64,000 bases of DNA from contig OZ026628.1 in the NCBI GenBank assembly GCA_964020975.1, forward strand, positions 14,539,079 to 14,603,078, in the 5' to 3' direction. This document shows positions 9,378 to 21,589 of this stretch, piece after piece. The translations under genes and the position numbers were made by a program. Numbering within the stretch: position 1 is the stretch's first letter; the number at the start of each line of letters is the position of its first letter. Source of the stretch: Hermodice carunculata. Its lineage: Eukaryota; Annelida; Polychaeta; Eunicida; Amphinomidae. Under the pieces are notes generated by a model that had not been told where the DNA came from, did no database searches, and saw only the letters and a list, made by a program, of their open reading frames with translations.

Positions 9378-10918
9378 ATGCCAAGATGTGTAGGGCTAAT
9401 CAATGGCCCATGTCCCAATAACAAAAAGGACAGATCTGTAGAATGCTATGGAGACGACTTATGGCTATGTAAGAATTGCAAAGATGTAAGACACCCAAAT
9501 CCAGCTAATGATGGAGATGAAGAAACCTGTCTGAAAAAAAGGCAACACCAAGCCACGAAAATGCATTTCATGAACATATTGGTTCCATGTCTAGTAATAA
9601 CGATGGACAAAACACAGTGACTGTCGTGCCTGATAAGACTGATAAGAACAGCCAAGAGAGGAACGATCTCACATGTAATACACAAAATATCCTAATTCAT
9701 CCTCTGCTCGCGTACATGCTATTTAGTTTACAGAGTGGCACAGCAGACAGTATAAAGAATGCTGTGCTTGGTCATTTCACCGCCAAAGACATTGCGGACG
9801 CGAAGGATTCTTTATGGAATCATTGTGACTCAAACATAGTCGGCGACAAGAAAGGCAGGAAAGACTCTACCGCTCGTCCGAATGGTAGAACGGGTAGCGA
9901 GGCTAATGTTCAAGACATTTTGTCAGCATTCTCCAAATTGGAAAAAGCCAATAGTATGCCCATCATAGCCATTGATGCATTAAGCCTAGGAATCATACCC
10001 CGATCCCATCCCGAAGAATTGAACAATGTGTCGTTAGTTGATAGGCTTAATCAACTAGAAGCACGCTTGACTAACACACAGGAGTCGGTAGACCGAGTAA
10101 TTTGCGAAAACATGCAGATTAAGGATAAACTGAACAATATCACTTCTGTTCGCCCTGATCGCACATATGCAAACGCAGTGTTACAGGGTAATAATGACCC
10201 TACGGGTTTGCCACCACAGCCAAGTGCACCCGGACCAATAACTGACAACGTACTGATATCACAGCCCCCCTTGACTGCTGAACTGAATAATAACGGTAAT
10301 GTCAGACCACGTGGCGGGCACAGAGGTAGGGCTCGCGGACGCGGTGCTTTTCGCGGGAGAGGGGTGTCAAGGGACCATTTCATAAATGATGCTCGCTCTG
10401 ATCGCTCCCCCTCTGTGACAGGGTCGCTTCGGAGAGCAATTAGTCAATGTTCCATTGATAGAAGCAATGCTAGTATCACTGGGGGTGATGCCATAGGATC
10501 TCGAATTTTTTTCCCGTCAGAACGCCCGAGGCAAACTGACGGAGATGGTTTTGCAATACCCGGATATGTCGCAAAAAAGCAACGTCAACGAGAGGCCAAA
10601 AGGCACAAAATCATTACCGGTCGAGTAGAGACCAGCAGTCGCTTCAAAGGTGCGCCCGAGCCCAATAGGGACCTTTTTATTTACAGAGTGGACAAGTCCA
10701 CTACGACATGTGACCTCCGTCGGCATGTTCTTGACGCTGCCTTTGACGTGCGAGCCTTGGAATGTATATCCAACCCAAATGCAAAATTTAAGTCGTTTAA
10801 ACTTTCTGTTCCCGCCTCCCAATTTCAAGATCTTTTTGATGAAACTTTATGGCCGGCCAGAGTTAGAGTCAGAAAATATGTCCCTCCAAGATCTGAATCT
10901 GTAGAGGATCACCCATAA
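9378..10918 (+). pseudogene. Nimb-like LINE ORF1 (nucleic-acid-binding protein), one frameshift
   Basis: The probable product binds the element RNA. It starts MPRCVGLINGPCP, with a Cys cluster completed by CYG and CKNC (four or more Cys in about 35 residues), a zinc-finger-like N-terminus. The frame then shifts between about 9530 and 9590; the remainder is open to 10918. Next come a Leu/Ile-rich middle with a short coiled-coil-like stretch (LVDRLNQLEARLTNTQESVD), an Arg-Gly-rich tract at about 10300-10370 (RGGHRGRARGRG), and a C-terminal domain with DLFIYRVDKSTTTCDLR and WPARVRVRKY. The last part is common at the end of ORF1 in this kind of element. No enzyme motif is expected. Confidence 0.75.
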
Positions 10919-10928
10919 TCATTTCACC

Positions 10929-13900
10929 ATGTTGATATTGTACTGTACTCTGTCACTCTTAATTCTAATGATGACTACAACGCAGAACCTCTCAGTTGTA
11001 AGTTATAACTCACATGGCCACGGGACCGGCCGATTTGAATACATAAGGAAGTTAGCAAATGAGAACGATATTGTATTCATACAGGAGCACTGGTTGTTCA
11101 GCAAAGAAATTTGCACACTGGAGAGAGAAGTTCCTAACTGCCATATATCTCTAGTGTCTGGTATGAAAAATGACGATCTCCTCCAAGGGAGGCCATATGG
11201 AGGTTGTGCCATACTGTGGAAAAAAAGCTTAAAGTGCAAATGTTCCCCTGTGTCATTTAACTCGAGTCGAGTCTGTGCAATAATTATAGAAATGAACAAC
11301 TATAAAATATTTTTCATTAATGTGTATATGCCATGTGATAGTTCATCAGCAGGTGACTCATCACGAGAATTTGAAAGTGTATTAGATGAATTATCCACTA
11401 AGTTTCAAGAAATTAATATTGACAATGTAGTAGTCGGCGGTGATTTCAACACCGATTTTTCACGTGTGAGATCCATGAACACAGCGATCCTCACCCCCTT
11501 CATAGAACTTGAGGACCTGAAATGTTTGTTAACACGGGATCCCAACCAGATTGACTTTACCTACGAAAGTAAGATAAATGGCGAAAGATCCATAATCGAC
11601 CATATCTTTACTTCTGATAACATGTACAATTTAGTGACTAACTACAGTGTTCTTCATGACGCCATTGACATGTCCGATCATTCCGTGGTAAAACTGGAAC
11701 TGGAAATTGCTCCCTCCCATATACGTATTGTTGCTGATGCCACTGTTTCACTCGGCAACTAAAGAAAACATAGAAGCATACAAAATATCAGTGGGTAATA
11801 AGTTGGACAGCATCGTTATACCATGGGAAGCTATACACTGTCATAACGTATTTTGTGAAAAACATACTGAAACCATTAAGCAGTATCATGACGATATTGT
11901 TGAAGCCTGTATTCAGGCGGGGACTAAAAATATACCACATTTATCCACATGTAAGTCCAAAACTGTTCCTGGATGGAACGAGCACGTTGAACAGTTTAAA
12001 CAACAAGCTCTCTTCTGGCACTTCATATGGAAGTCAAATAATCGTCCACGTGAGGGAATTGTCGCCGAGATTAGACGCTTAACACGTGCCAGGTATCACC
12101 TCGCTATACGATCGGTTAAAAAAGATAAAGACAAATTATGTGCCCAATATCTTGCAGACTCCATATCGAATAATCAAACGAGAGATTTTTGGAAGGAGAT
12201 TAAGAAAATTAAGAATAGCAAACGTGTAGTTCCAACCTCCGTTGACGATGAATCTGATACCCAGAATATTGCCGACTGTTTTGCTGAAAAATATGATAGT
12301 CTATACAACTCAGTTTCTTTTGATGAGACCGAAATGCTAAATCTGAGAGAAAAGATAGATTCCCTAATTCAGAATAATAGTACCACAGATGATTGTTATG
12401 CTAATTCACTTCATGTGTCAGTTGACAAAGTTAAACTAGCCATGAGATCACTTAAGTATGGAAAGCATGACGGAGACAGCGGTCATTACTCTGACCATAT
12501 CATACATGGCAGTGGCAACCTTTATGTGCATACTGCTCTTCTATTTAGCGCAATGATAACACACGGCTGTGCTCCAAGTGGTCTGCTAAATGTAATTCTG
12601 CATCCAATTCCTAAAAACAAAAGAAAATGTCTGAATGACTCTGAGAATTACAGAGGCATTGTCCTCGGCAGTGTTCTGGGTAAACTCTTAGACTGGATTA
12701 TTATAAATGACAATCCTGCTGTACTGGACACTTCCAATCTGCAATTTGGTTTCAAGCCGCAAAGTTCAACGACTCAGTGCACCTTTGTTGTGTCCGAAAC
12801 TATAAACTATTATCAAAAGCACGGGTCTAGTGCTCACGTAATGTTTTTGGACGCCAGTAAAGCGTTTGACAAGGTTGAATATGTGAAATTGTGTACCCTA
12901 TTGCTAGAAAAAGGTCTGAATCCCACCATATGTCGTCTGCTGCTTAATATGTATGTCGGTCAAAGTGTCAGGGTTAAATGGGGAAATACATTATCAAGAC
13001 CTTTTGACTGCTCTAATGGCGTCAAACAAGGTGGAGTCCTTTCTCCCTTACTGTTTGGAGTATATATAGACGAATTGCTACTTAGGTTGAAAGAATCAGG
13101 CTTTGGATGACATATCGGAAATACTTTTGTCGGTGCCGCAGCATATGCAGATGACATAGCTCTTTTAGCCTCAACTATCACTTCCATGTCAAAATTATTA
13201 TCTGTTTGTACATCCTACTCCAAGGAATATAAAGTACAATTCAATCCCGATAAATCACAATATCTATCATTTGGATGTAACGGTATGCCAGATGACGTTT
13301 CTTTAATGTTTGAGGGGGAAAATGTCCAGAATGTTAATTCTTTCAAACATCTTGGCAACATGATCGGCCCACAGGTTGCTGAAGAAAATATCCGTAATTA
13401 TATACGTATGTTTAATGCCGAAGTTAATATATTGATGTCTCAATTCAAGCATGTGTATGCCACCACAAGATATAGTTTATTCAAAACGTATTGTATGTCT
13501 CTGTACGGTTGTCAACTATGGGACTTTTCTGGTAGGGAGATAGATCTTTTTTATACCGCATGGAGAAAAGCAGTAAGACTATTATGGAAGCTTCCGTACA
13601 GATGTCACAATAACCTACTACACGTAATTTGTAAAGACCTAGACATCGAAGTTCAACTCCACAAGCGATTTCTCAAATTTTTCTATCAGTCATTTCACAG
13701 TAAAAACAGGATTGTGAGTACCCTGGCTAAACTGGCTGCTGGGGGAAGTTGTTCTACTGTCTGTAACTCTTTGAATTATATCCTTTCCAAATATGCTATC
13801 TCCAAAAATAGTTTCTTTTTGTATAATTTAAATGATTTAGTGGTGACTCTTAAGCAACAGATGCCTCAGCCATCATCTGAAGTAAATGCTGCAGCAAAAA

Positions 13901-13998
13901 TTATTCGTGAGGTCTGTGAAATAAGGGACGGAAGCTTGATAGCTAACTTATCGCAGGCCGAATGTCACGAAATCATTGAACATTTGTCAACTAACTGA
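10929..13998 (+). pseudogene. Nimb-like LINE ORF2 (endonuclease and reverse transcriptase), one frameshift and one stop
   Basis: The endonuclease part (10929-11762) shows SVVSYNSHGHG, QEHWL, GGDFNTDF, IDHIFTSD and SDHSVV. The reading frame moves by one base near 11740-11760, after which ATKENIEAYK continues the protein. The reverse transcriptase has NYRGI, FGFKPQSSTTQC, FLDASKAFDKV, GVKQGGVLSPLLF and, after an in-frame TGA at 13108-13110, AYADDIALLA (13138-13167). The frame then runs to 13998 with a WRKAVRLLWKLP C-terminal motif. ORF2 begins 10 bases after the ORF1 stop, so reinitiation is the likely translation mode. With these two lesions the copy is probably inactive. Confidence 0.85.
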
Positions 13999-14285
13999 CC
14001 GCTCGTTCGCCGAGTTGTCATAATGACCGACTGAACTATTTTGACATTATTGTCTAATGTGTGTGTTCTTTTTCCTTTTTCTTGTCATATAGTGTACTAC
14101 TGCTTTGGTGTACGAATAAAGATATATAATAATAATATAAAAAGCTGCAGTTTCATTTGGCAAAGTACATGACTGGAAATTTTTTTAACAGATATAAGAG
14201 TCCGTGCTACGTATCTGAGCCACGAATCAGTCCATATGGACACAGTGTTTCTGACTCAAAAAAATCACAATTCAGTAAAGAAAAA

Positions 14286-15708
14286 ATGAAAAGAAAATTT
14301 ACTGAAATATCTTAAGAATTCATTGCCATAAGACCCTAAGTCCCTTTTATATTTTTAAGAGTGAAAATAGCAGTGCAGTCTGGTGCGTGAGGTTTAAGGT
14401 TTTCAAAATATTAATTACACATGGGTATGTTCAATTGATGCAAAAATCCATAGCAGAAGCACATGTTATTGTTGAATTGCATTTATGTGCTTGGTTTTGC
14501 TTCAGGGTGACCAGTGATTTACATGAACATATTAATAAGGTATTTTCTGAGTGTCAGTAAAACACATAGAAATATGTTTATGTATTTTAATGTTGTAGCT
14601 GAGATTGTTTTACCATGAGCTTGATCGAACTTTCAAAACTGGAACATAAAATTTATTATAATTACAACAAATATAAAATGAAATAAGGACCATTTAAGTT
14701 CTCAGGCATCATGTTGAACAATACAGGCCTACCTTCTATTTTCTCATCCTTTTGAATATAGTGACAAAATGTAAGAAATACTTACTCAGCTGATGTGAGT
14801 AATATTTTTGTAACGAATTTTAGGCCTATTGTGCTGTTTTTTCTAGTGAGAATGGAACATGGGAGAACCTAACCATGTTTCATAATAAATATAATATTAG
14901 CATCAAATTTAGTTATCCTGTGTTCACGTGGAGACTTTTTTTGGTGTTTAAATTCAAATTTTGACATGTTACGCTATTCTAATGTAAATATAGTAGTCTG
15001 AGTTAAAATTCTTAATTGTCCTGTCATTGTTTGGATGATGTCTGTGAACTATGGTCAAGTAATTACCTTTTATAACTGTACATTAACATTAAGGGCTAAA
15101 TTTGTTTTATGCCTACTTTAAATGAATGTGAGTGTTTTCCAAAGTGGGAGGATTGGGATACCGTAAAACTGGTTTAACCCACTGCCAATACGTTGGTAAC
15201 CTGTTCCAAGTCAGGTAGAAGATACCCTCATTCGTTTAAATATCATTACTGTTGGTCATGGATTCTTCTGACGACGAACACTAGCATGTCTTACTATTTC
15301 GTAAATGATCCTGGATCTGACAAGGTTAAACTGGTATTCGGTTTGGTCTCATCACTATCATTGAAAACTGTTATCCACTTCTCTTTTCATGGAACCCTTA
15401 TATATTTGGTAACAGTTTGAGCATTCATGCATTTTCTGCACATATTACAGTGCAGTAAGTGTTCCAAGTGTAGTGAAACTGATGTTGTTTTTTATAATTG
15501 TCTGATGAATATAGTTTGTTATTGTGAAAGTCATGTCAGGTTGGCTCAAAGTGTTTAATGTACTCTTTCTCTGTCTCTCTCTTGTATAAATAATTAGCAT
15601 CTAAATCAACTGACTGACAAGTTGAACTACGTCTGATTATAAATGAAAAAAAATAAAACTGTTACAGGAAAACAGTTATACTTACAGCTACCTTTAGGAA
15701 TTTCAAAT

Positions 15709-15755
<47 letters not shown>

Positions 15756-16984
15756 ATAAAACCGAATTCAATCTCTGATAAAGGTAGTAGAATTTTACAA
15801 TAATTAGGACTGTTTTACAATTTGACCTTTTGAACTTTATAGAACCACGAGTTAGATGTACATTATGCTTGGCTGACTTCCAGATGACTTACAATGGCAT
15901 ACTACATTTTTGGAATTCTAAATTATTACCCTAATAATTAACTTATTAGATGATTTGTGGGACTATATGCTTTCTTGAACATTTAAATGTCCTTTCAAAA
16001 ATACTTCTGGAAACCAACTTGATATGTGACTCCTATCCTTACAAATTGTGACTATTGTAATGCATTTTTGACTACGTTTTAATGATTTGAGGCCTAATGT
16101 CACTTGCTTCTGGCTGATGCTTAACATTTGAACCAATGTACTTACTATATTTGGAAATTCAAACACTTTTCTTTTTGAAATACTCTTAGTTTATCTCCTT
16201 TAAAACAACATGTCTTTAACTACATGCCTAAAACCCATCGAATTATATAATCATGTTGTTTAGATTCTAATTGATGGTCATTTTAGGCCTAGAGGGCTTT
16301 TCTGATGGATTGATCTTGGTGTTGGTGTCGCTTTGTGGACTTATATGGATGATGATCATTGTTGAGATGGTGATTGCAAGTAGTACCTTTTTAAATACTG
16401 AATTTTATTGACATTTTCAACAAGTTAAGAACCTCCACTTACAAATTATCTGATATGCTGCAAATTTTGGTCCCTTTTCAGAAATTGTATGGTCCTGTAT
16501 ATGCATGAATGGTGCAACTGTTCAAGCCAATTTACTGAAATAGGCCTATAATTTCAAACAAAACTTTTTGCATTCTGTCATGTGAAAACTAGACAAAGTT
16601 TTCTTCCCCCTATGGACCTTTGCACTTACGTTTTGGTCTCTTTTGGGTAAAAACCAACTATAAATTTTTATGTTTCAGATATACATACAAAGGAACATTG
16701 CCTTTGGTCGGAATTGACTTGGATTTGTTTCGTTAGGACTACGATTTGGATATGGTAATGACACTGTCTAAGTGATTGCTTGTTAAAGGTGACAATGTTT
16801 GCGAAGCTGGGATCACAAACGCTTACACAGTCCAGGTTTAAATGAAGCTTTCATACATAGTAACCTGGGTACATTAAGTACATAGTTGAGGGTAGATTGC
16901 GTCATCCTTTCAAACACACAGAACACATGCCATGCTATAGTTATTCCGTCAACCTGTTTACACATGTAGGTCATGGTCTGGGCT
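14286..16984. other. No gene recognised; AT-rich
   Basis: About 2.7 kb with only short chance frames. The one clear landmark is the CT microsatellite at 15710-15753. The word TAGGCCTA recurs several times (for example near 16290 and 16543), perhaps marking an old repeat. Confidence 0.4.
15710..15753. repeat. CT dinucleotide microsatellite
   Basis: An almost pure run of about 21 CT units. Confidence 0.95.
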
Positions 16985-19165
16985 GATTCCAACTGGTCCA
17001 TTGATTCGTGTGACTCCCTGGCCCACATATCCATGCACTGCTTCGAAAATCCCTCTCTTTTCAAGGTTACTATTTCTATCCAAAAAACACAATGCTGGCC
17101 AGCTAACGCGTGGTCTACTGGAGGAAATGCAGAATGGATTCAGACCAGCTAGAAAGATAGGTAACCACACTTTCACAGTGACCCAGATGTTAGAATCAGC
17201 AAGCCAAAAGCGGAAGAAGGTCTTCATGAGTTTCTTAGATGTGAGGAAAGCTTATGACAGGGTATGGAGAGATGCCCGATGGCAAAAACTAAGTGGAGTA
17301 GGAGCTTGTGGAAATTTTCTGGAAATTCTGAAAGCTTTGTATGAAGATGTAGACTGTACACTTTCATTAGGAAAGGTAGAAATAGAGAATGCACGTCTGG
17401 ATATAGCCATAAACCAAGAATGTGTGCTGGGCCCAATTTTATTTGCTGTGTATGGTAAGGAGTTTGGGGATTAGTTGATGGAGTGTGATAAAGGAATAAG
17501 GGTAGGTGATCGTAAAATTCCAGGTTTTTTTCAGCAGATGACATTGTAAACATGCCAGAGTCCCAGAAAGAGCTACAAAATATGCTGAACAGAGCAGGGG
17601 AGTATGGGAATAAATGGAGGTTGGAATTCAGTAACGATAAGAGTCAAGTCACAAACTCATGGGAAGAAACGTGATGGGAATAAAAATGGAGAATTGGACA
17701 GTTCCAAATTCCAGAAGGTAGAGAACAGTTGATTGAAATTGGGGAGGTCGACCAGTATGAATACTTTGGCATTAAGCTAAAGGCAACTGGTAATGGCATG
17801 TTTTGGTACCAGGTGGAGATTTAACAGAAAATTAATCATACTAAAAGAATGATAAAAGCTACTGCATTGAGCAGTTTCAACAGAGCGTACACAGCAAGAT
17901 AATATGGGAAATAGTTGCAATACCAGGAATGATATATAGCTCAGATATTATTTCTGTAAATGAGAGAGATATCCAGGGAATGGAGAAAGCACAGAATGAG
18001 ATGGGAATATGGATACTGAGAGCACCACAATGTACAGCAATAGAAGCAGTCACAGGAGAGTTAGGATGTAAAAAATCACAGACAGGATAGCCAAAGCAAA
18101 GTTAAAGTACCAAGGCATCGGCAAGCAATAAATGAAGACAGTTGATGCAGGAAAGTAGAATAAGTCAAGGAAAAACTAGATGAGTCAAAGACATAGCTAA
18201 GTTAGCAGAGAGATATGAATTAAAAGGATATGATGAGGTAGCTGAATTGAATGTAAATATTCAGTAAGACTGTTACAGACAGTTGGAAAGAGGACTGGAA
18301 ATGAGTCGTCAGGGGGAAAGTACATTAAAACAATACAAGGCACTAGAAAAGCCAAAGAAAAAAAGAGTTTTGGGATAAAGGGAAGGGATCCAAAGTTCTT
18401 TTTCAAAGTAGCGCAGGAGTAATAAATCCAGAAAAGAGCAAACAGAAGTCGACAACAGGCAGTGATGGAAAGTGTAAGTTATATAGACAGGAGGCAGATG
18501 AAACGGTGGATCATATATGCATTGGCTGATGTGGTGCCATACATAAAGAGATATAAGGGAAGATTTTTTTCAGAAAATGGCACAGGGATGATTGCAATTA
18601 CAAGGGTTTAGAAGAGGCTCGGTGTTTAGAGGAAGACGAACGTGTAGCATGGGCTTTAGGTTTGAAGGCTGGCTTTCTGGGAGGCAGGAAAGGTATTTAA
18701 CATGCACAGAACTACTTGGTAAGATGCTGGCAGAAAAGGAACGAAATGATAAGAGTTTAAAGACAAAAGGGTAAATTAGAATTACAGTGTGCAGGGAGAA
18801 AAAGGATGGTGGTAGCCCTTGCAGAGGCTCCCATGGGGGACCCATGGGAAATGCCTGATCCTTAGAGGCAGGGATAGGGTGTGTGAGGGTATTTTGTTTT
18901 TTAAAGAAAGTACAAGCGATGAGCATAGGGGGATAAACCCAGGACTAGGGGCCCAGCACGGCTGTGAAAGAGTGCGTCGTGGACCCTTTGCCTCGGCCCT
19001 GGCCCTGGAAAACATGGCAGCAAAAGCTGATGAGAACATTGTTTATTACTATGGTTTCCTCTGCCTCATCTCCCTCTCCTTTTTTCTTCCTCCTTTTCTA
19101 GGCCACCTGTGTCAGACTGGACTGAGACAGAAAAGCCGAGAGCCACAAGATTATTACTTACTTTT
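16985..19165 (+). mobile_element. Old, decayed LINE (reverse transcriptase to tail)
   Basis: Reverse transcriptase motifs appear in order over 17.1-18.1 kb and the element ends in GAGAGCCACAAGATTATTA near 19145-19165, matching the tail of the copy at 1976-2305. The endonuclease was not recognised, so the copy is probably 5'-truncated. It differs from both the CR1-like and Nimb-like LINEs in its motif wording. The clade is uncertain. Confidence 0.75.
17001..18110 (+). pseudogene. Reverse transcriptase remnant of the 17-19 kb LINE
   Basis: The frame 17001-17474 holds NGFRPARKIGNHTFTVTQ, FMSFLDVRKAYDRVW and a QECVLGPILFAVY motif (family consensus R/KQGCVLSPLLF; the Gly-Cys core is altered). A further frame near 17527-17550 gives ADDIVN, the catalytic Asp pair, followed by the NKWRLEFSNDKSQV stretch typical of the thumb region. 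After about 17640 the homology runs across several frames with many stops. Inactive. Confidence 0.7.
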
Positions 19166-19390
19166 AGTGTTCTATATTGTTATAAAAAAACATTTGAAAT
19201 TTCAAGAAACGAAAGGAGAATTATATTCACATTTGGAAACGTATCTCACATTTGATATATTTGCCAACGAGTTTAATGTTTATTTAACAGTAACCCCACA
19301 AAGTTAAAGTGACAATCATGTTTTGAAATCTTTTCATCATTTCCTTTCCAGAAATATATATTATTATATTTTGTGACCATGGAACGGCCG

Positions 19391-19425
19391 GGTGTCGAAC
19401 CAGCAATTTCCAGCACCAATCGCCA
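19391..19425 (-). promoter_or_regulatory. tRNA-like A/B box pair, possible SINE fragment
   Basis: On the minus strand TGGCGATTGG (A-box-like, 19416-19425) precedes GGTTCGACACC (19391-19401), an excellent B box. The spacing is shorter than in an intact tRNA gene and no cloverleaf could be drawn, so a tRNA-derived SINE remnant is likelier than a tRNA. Confidence 0.35.
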
Positions 19426-19820
19426 AGCCGAAAAAGGGAAACAACCCAATCCCATTCTCAAAAAGAAGAATGGTTCAATGGAGGCCGGTATGCGTGAACA
19501 CCACAATCAACACGGCCCAGTACAATGTGTTTAGTCCAGTGCAAAAATGTGTCCGAGATATTATTATTTTAAACGTTTGTATTAATGCTTTCATGTCTGA
19601 GAGGCATAGTAAGTGGTACTTAGCCAAACTATTTTTGCGTGTTACCTGTCCTTTTAAAAAACAAACACAAAAATTTAAAAAACAAAAAAACAAAAAACAA
19701 ACAAAAAAAAAAAACCCAACAACAAAACACACACAAAACAAAACATTAAAGTAAGAAACGAGCTGAATTATATATTATACATAATGCTGCTAGAAAAAAA
19801 GCTTTTTCTAGACAACTTAT

Positions 19821-19855
19821 GGATTCGAACCTTGGATTTTGGCACAATCGCCTTG
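19821..19855 (-). promoter_or_regulatory. Second tRNA-like module, possible SINE fragment
   Basis: On the minus strand CAAGGCGATTGTGC (19842-19855) is followed by a perfect B box GGTTCGAATCC (19821-19831). GGCGATTG and a similar short A-to-B spacing are shared with the module at 19391-19425, suggesting the same SINE family rather than two chance matches. Confidence 0.35.
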
Positions 19856-20924
19856 TCACACATACGTGTAATCTAGGACAATAGCATGTCCAAATTGTAC
19901 TGGGGTAATTGAGATTGCACCTCGAATCGATCCTTGATGAGTGCCATATATGCACAGCGAGTCAGATGTTTGTGAATCGAAACAATTAATGTTACTGCAA
20001 AATAATTTTAACAGTTAAAAAAAAATCAAATTTTGCAACTTTCATTTCAAGTTGCAGAAAATATTTAATCAAATGGCACATCCGGATAAGGTGTGTGTGG
20101 CACAAGATATTTACTCAGACTTGGCGTGTTCTGTACAAGGTTCTCCTGGAAGGTGCTTTGCCGTTCATATGATAAAGCAACATCATGATATGCCAGATGA
20201 AATGTAAGCAGAAATTTGCGTCTCATTTTGTTCCCCTGCCAAAAAATAAATCAGCCAGCAAAATTACTGTTGTACTGTATGTGTAAAGAAAGGACCAGTT
20301 TTAAAACCACCAGTTGCCTTTTATGGGTGACTGCATGTCTCAAGTCAGGAGTGAAATTTATTTCTTGACATTGGTATTGGAGGCTGAATGTTGATTTTTT
20401 TTTTTTTTTTTGTAATTCTTGAACCTGAGCCTCTTGTTGTTTTTAATATTGCTGCCATTGTTGGTTTGGAATTTACGAATACGGGCAATGCTTTTCTGAA
20501 ATATTTGGTCGCATTTAGATACATGATGCACTCTCAGCTAGCTGAATGGCTGATTTATGGCCATAGTAACAGAAACTATGGTCACACCGGCAGAGGCGAG
20601 GGATATCAAATAAACACATTATAGATAAACGTCGATTTTCTATTCTTTTATTACTATCAGCTTACATGGATGATCGACACAAATATCCTTTATGTAATCT
20701 TTCTCCAAGCAGAAGCGGTAACATCAGTTATGGTTAGAATAATTTCTGTTTATGATGACTGCCCTTCAGTTAGTTGTGCCTGTTTTGTATCGATCCGAGG
20801 TAGCGACTTTAAACCACAATGCAACATCTTATAACCAAAAAGCTTGACAAAATGTCAATAAAGTGGTTAAATCTTTCCAGCTGTTTACACATATCTATTT
20901 ATCACCCAATGATTAGACAGTGCC

Positions 20925-21117
20925 AGTCCTACAACCATACACCAAAGCCACTGCCCTTCGCATGAATAATAAACAACTCTGGTAATGCATACCTTTCACT
21001 TAAAGTGTTGGCAAAGTCTTTTGTTGTGGGTCCCATCTTTTTGTCGATTGGGGCATAGACAATAAGTGACGGATTTCCAGCAAGTGAGCAAGGATGATTG
21101 TTTTGCCAACATCAATC
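20925..21117 (-). other. Unidentified protein-like fragment
   Basis: One minus-strand frame between two stops reads like real protein: LAGNPSLIVYAPIDKKMGP, then TTKDFANTLSERYALP, then ELFIIHAKGSGFGVW, with balanced composition unlike the low-complexity frames nearby. The preceding minus-strand DNA (21120-21260) also reads protein-like in another frame (LFLYDPHHTIQHPTKP). No family is recognised. It could be a decayed gene or transposon, or an exon, with GTATGG near 20935 as a possible donor. It has no ATG of its own. Confidence 0.25.
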
Positions 21118-21497
21118 TTGTGAGAAACCAACTTGGCACGGAAGATCAAGCGATTTAAGGAACCATTGTGATTTTATTATTCTCGCTCATCAATCTTGGC
21201 TTTGTGGGATGCTGGATTGTATGATGAGGGTCGTATAGGAATAAATCCCCTGGACAATATAGCCTTAACGAAGCAAAAACGAGAGAGACTGGGATAATAA
21301 ATGGCCAGTTAATCTAATACTAGTGATCAACTTGCACCCCCTTCTGTCGGCCGACAATAATTGAACAGCACATTGTTGAGTGTCTACTCACACCTTATCT
21401 TTTCACTTGCTCAACGTGACCTGGAAACAGGTCTTTGGGCAACAAGCTGCAGCTCCTTCAAGTGAGAGCGCAAAGACACTCATTGTAAAGTTTATCT
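21118..21497. other. No gene recognised
   Basis: Only the protein-like minus-strand patch noted for the neighbouring fragment was seen. Confidence 0.3.
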
Positions 21498-21526
21498 TCT
21501 CTCCGTCTCTCTCTCTCTCTCTCTCT

Positions 21527-21578
<52 letters not shown>

Positions 21579-21589
21579 TCCCTCTGTGT
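21498..21589. repeat. CT dinucleotide microsatellite
   Basis: A CT run of about 90 bases with a few interruptions. Confidence 0.95.

Larger units (their letters stand above)
9090..14142 (+). mobile_element. Nimb/I-group-like two-ORF LINE, apparently full length
   Basis: A 5.05-kb element bounded by AGCTG on both sides, with about 290 bp of 5' leader, ORF1, a 10-base gap, ORF2, and an AATAAT-rich tail after a GAATAAA-like signal at 14114-14120. The ORF1 style (N-terminal Cys motif, Arg-Gly-rich middle, RNA-binding-like end) and the reverse transcriptase wording suggest the Nimb/I group; this is from memory of the family and should be tested by phylogeny. It carries few lesions: one shift in ORF1, one shift and one stop in ORF2. 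Confidence 0.75.
8960..14285. repeat. Duplicated segment, copy 2, split by a LINE
   Basis: 8960-9089 and 14143-14285 together align with 8395-8645. The junction falls exactly at AGCTG (9085-9089 and 14143-14147), defining a 5-bp target duplication and the ends of the inserted LINE. Confidence 0.65.
19166..20920. other. No gene recognised; holds two tRNA-like promoter signatures
   Basis: Besides the tRNA-like modules at 19391-19425 and 19821-19855 and an A-rich AAAAC-type low-complexity tract at 19656-19745, nothing is recognised. A poly-T run lies at 20394-20411. Confidence 0.4.

Noticed and set aside
19821-19855. A genuine tRNA gene
   Set aside because: The B box is perfect but A-to-B spacing is too short and no acceptor or anticodon stem could be drawn.
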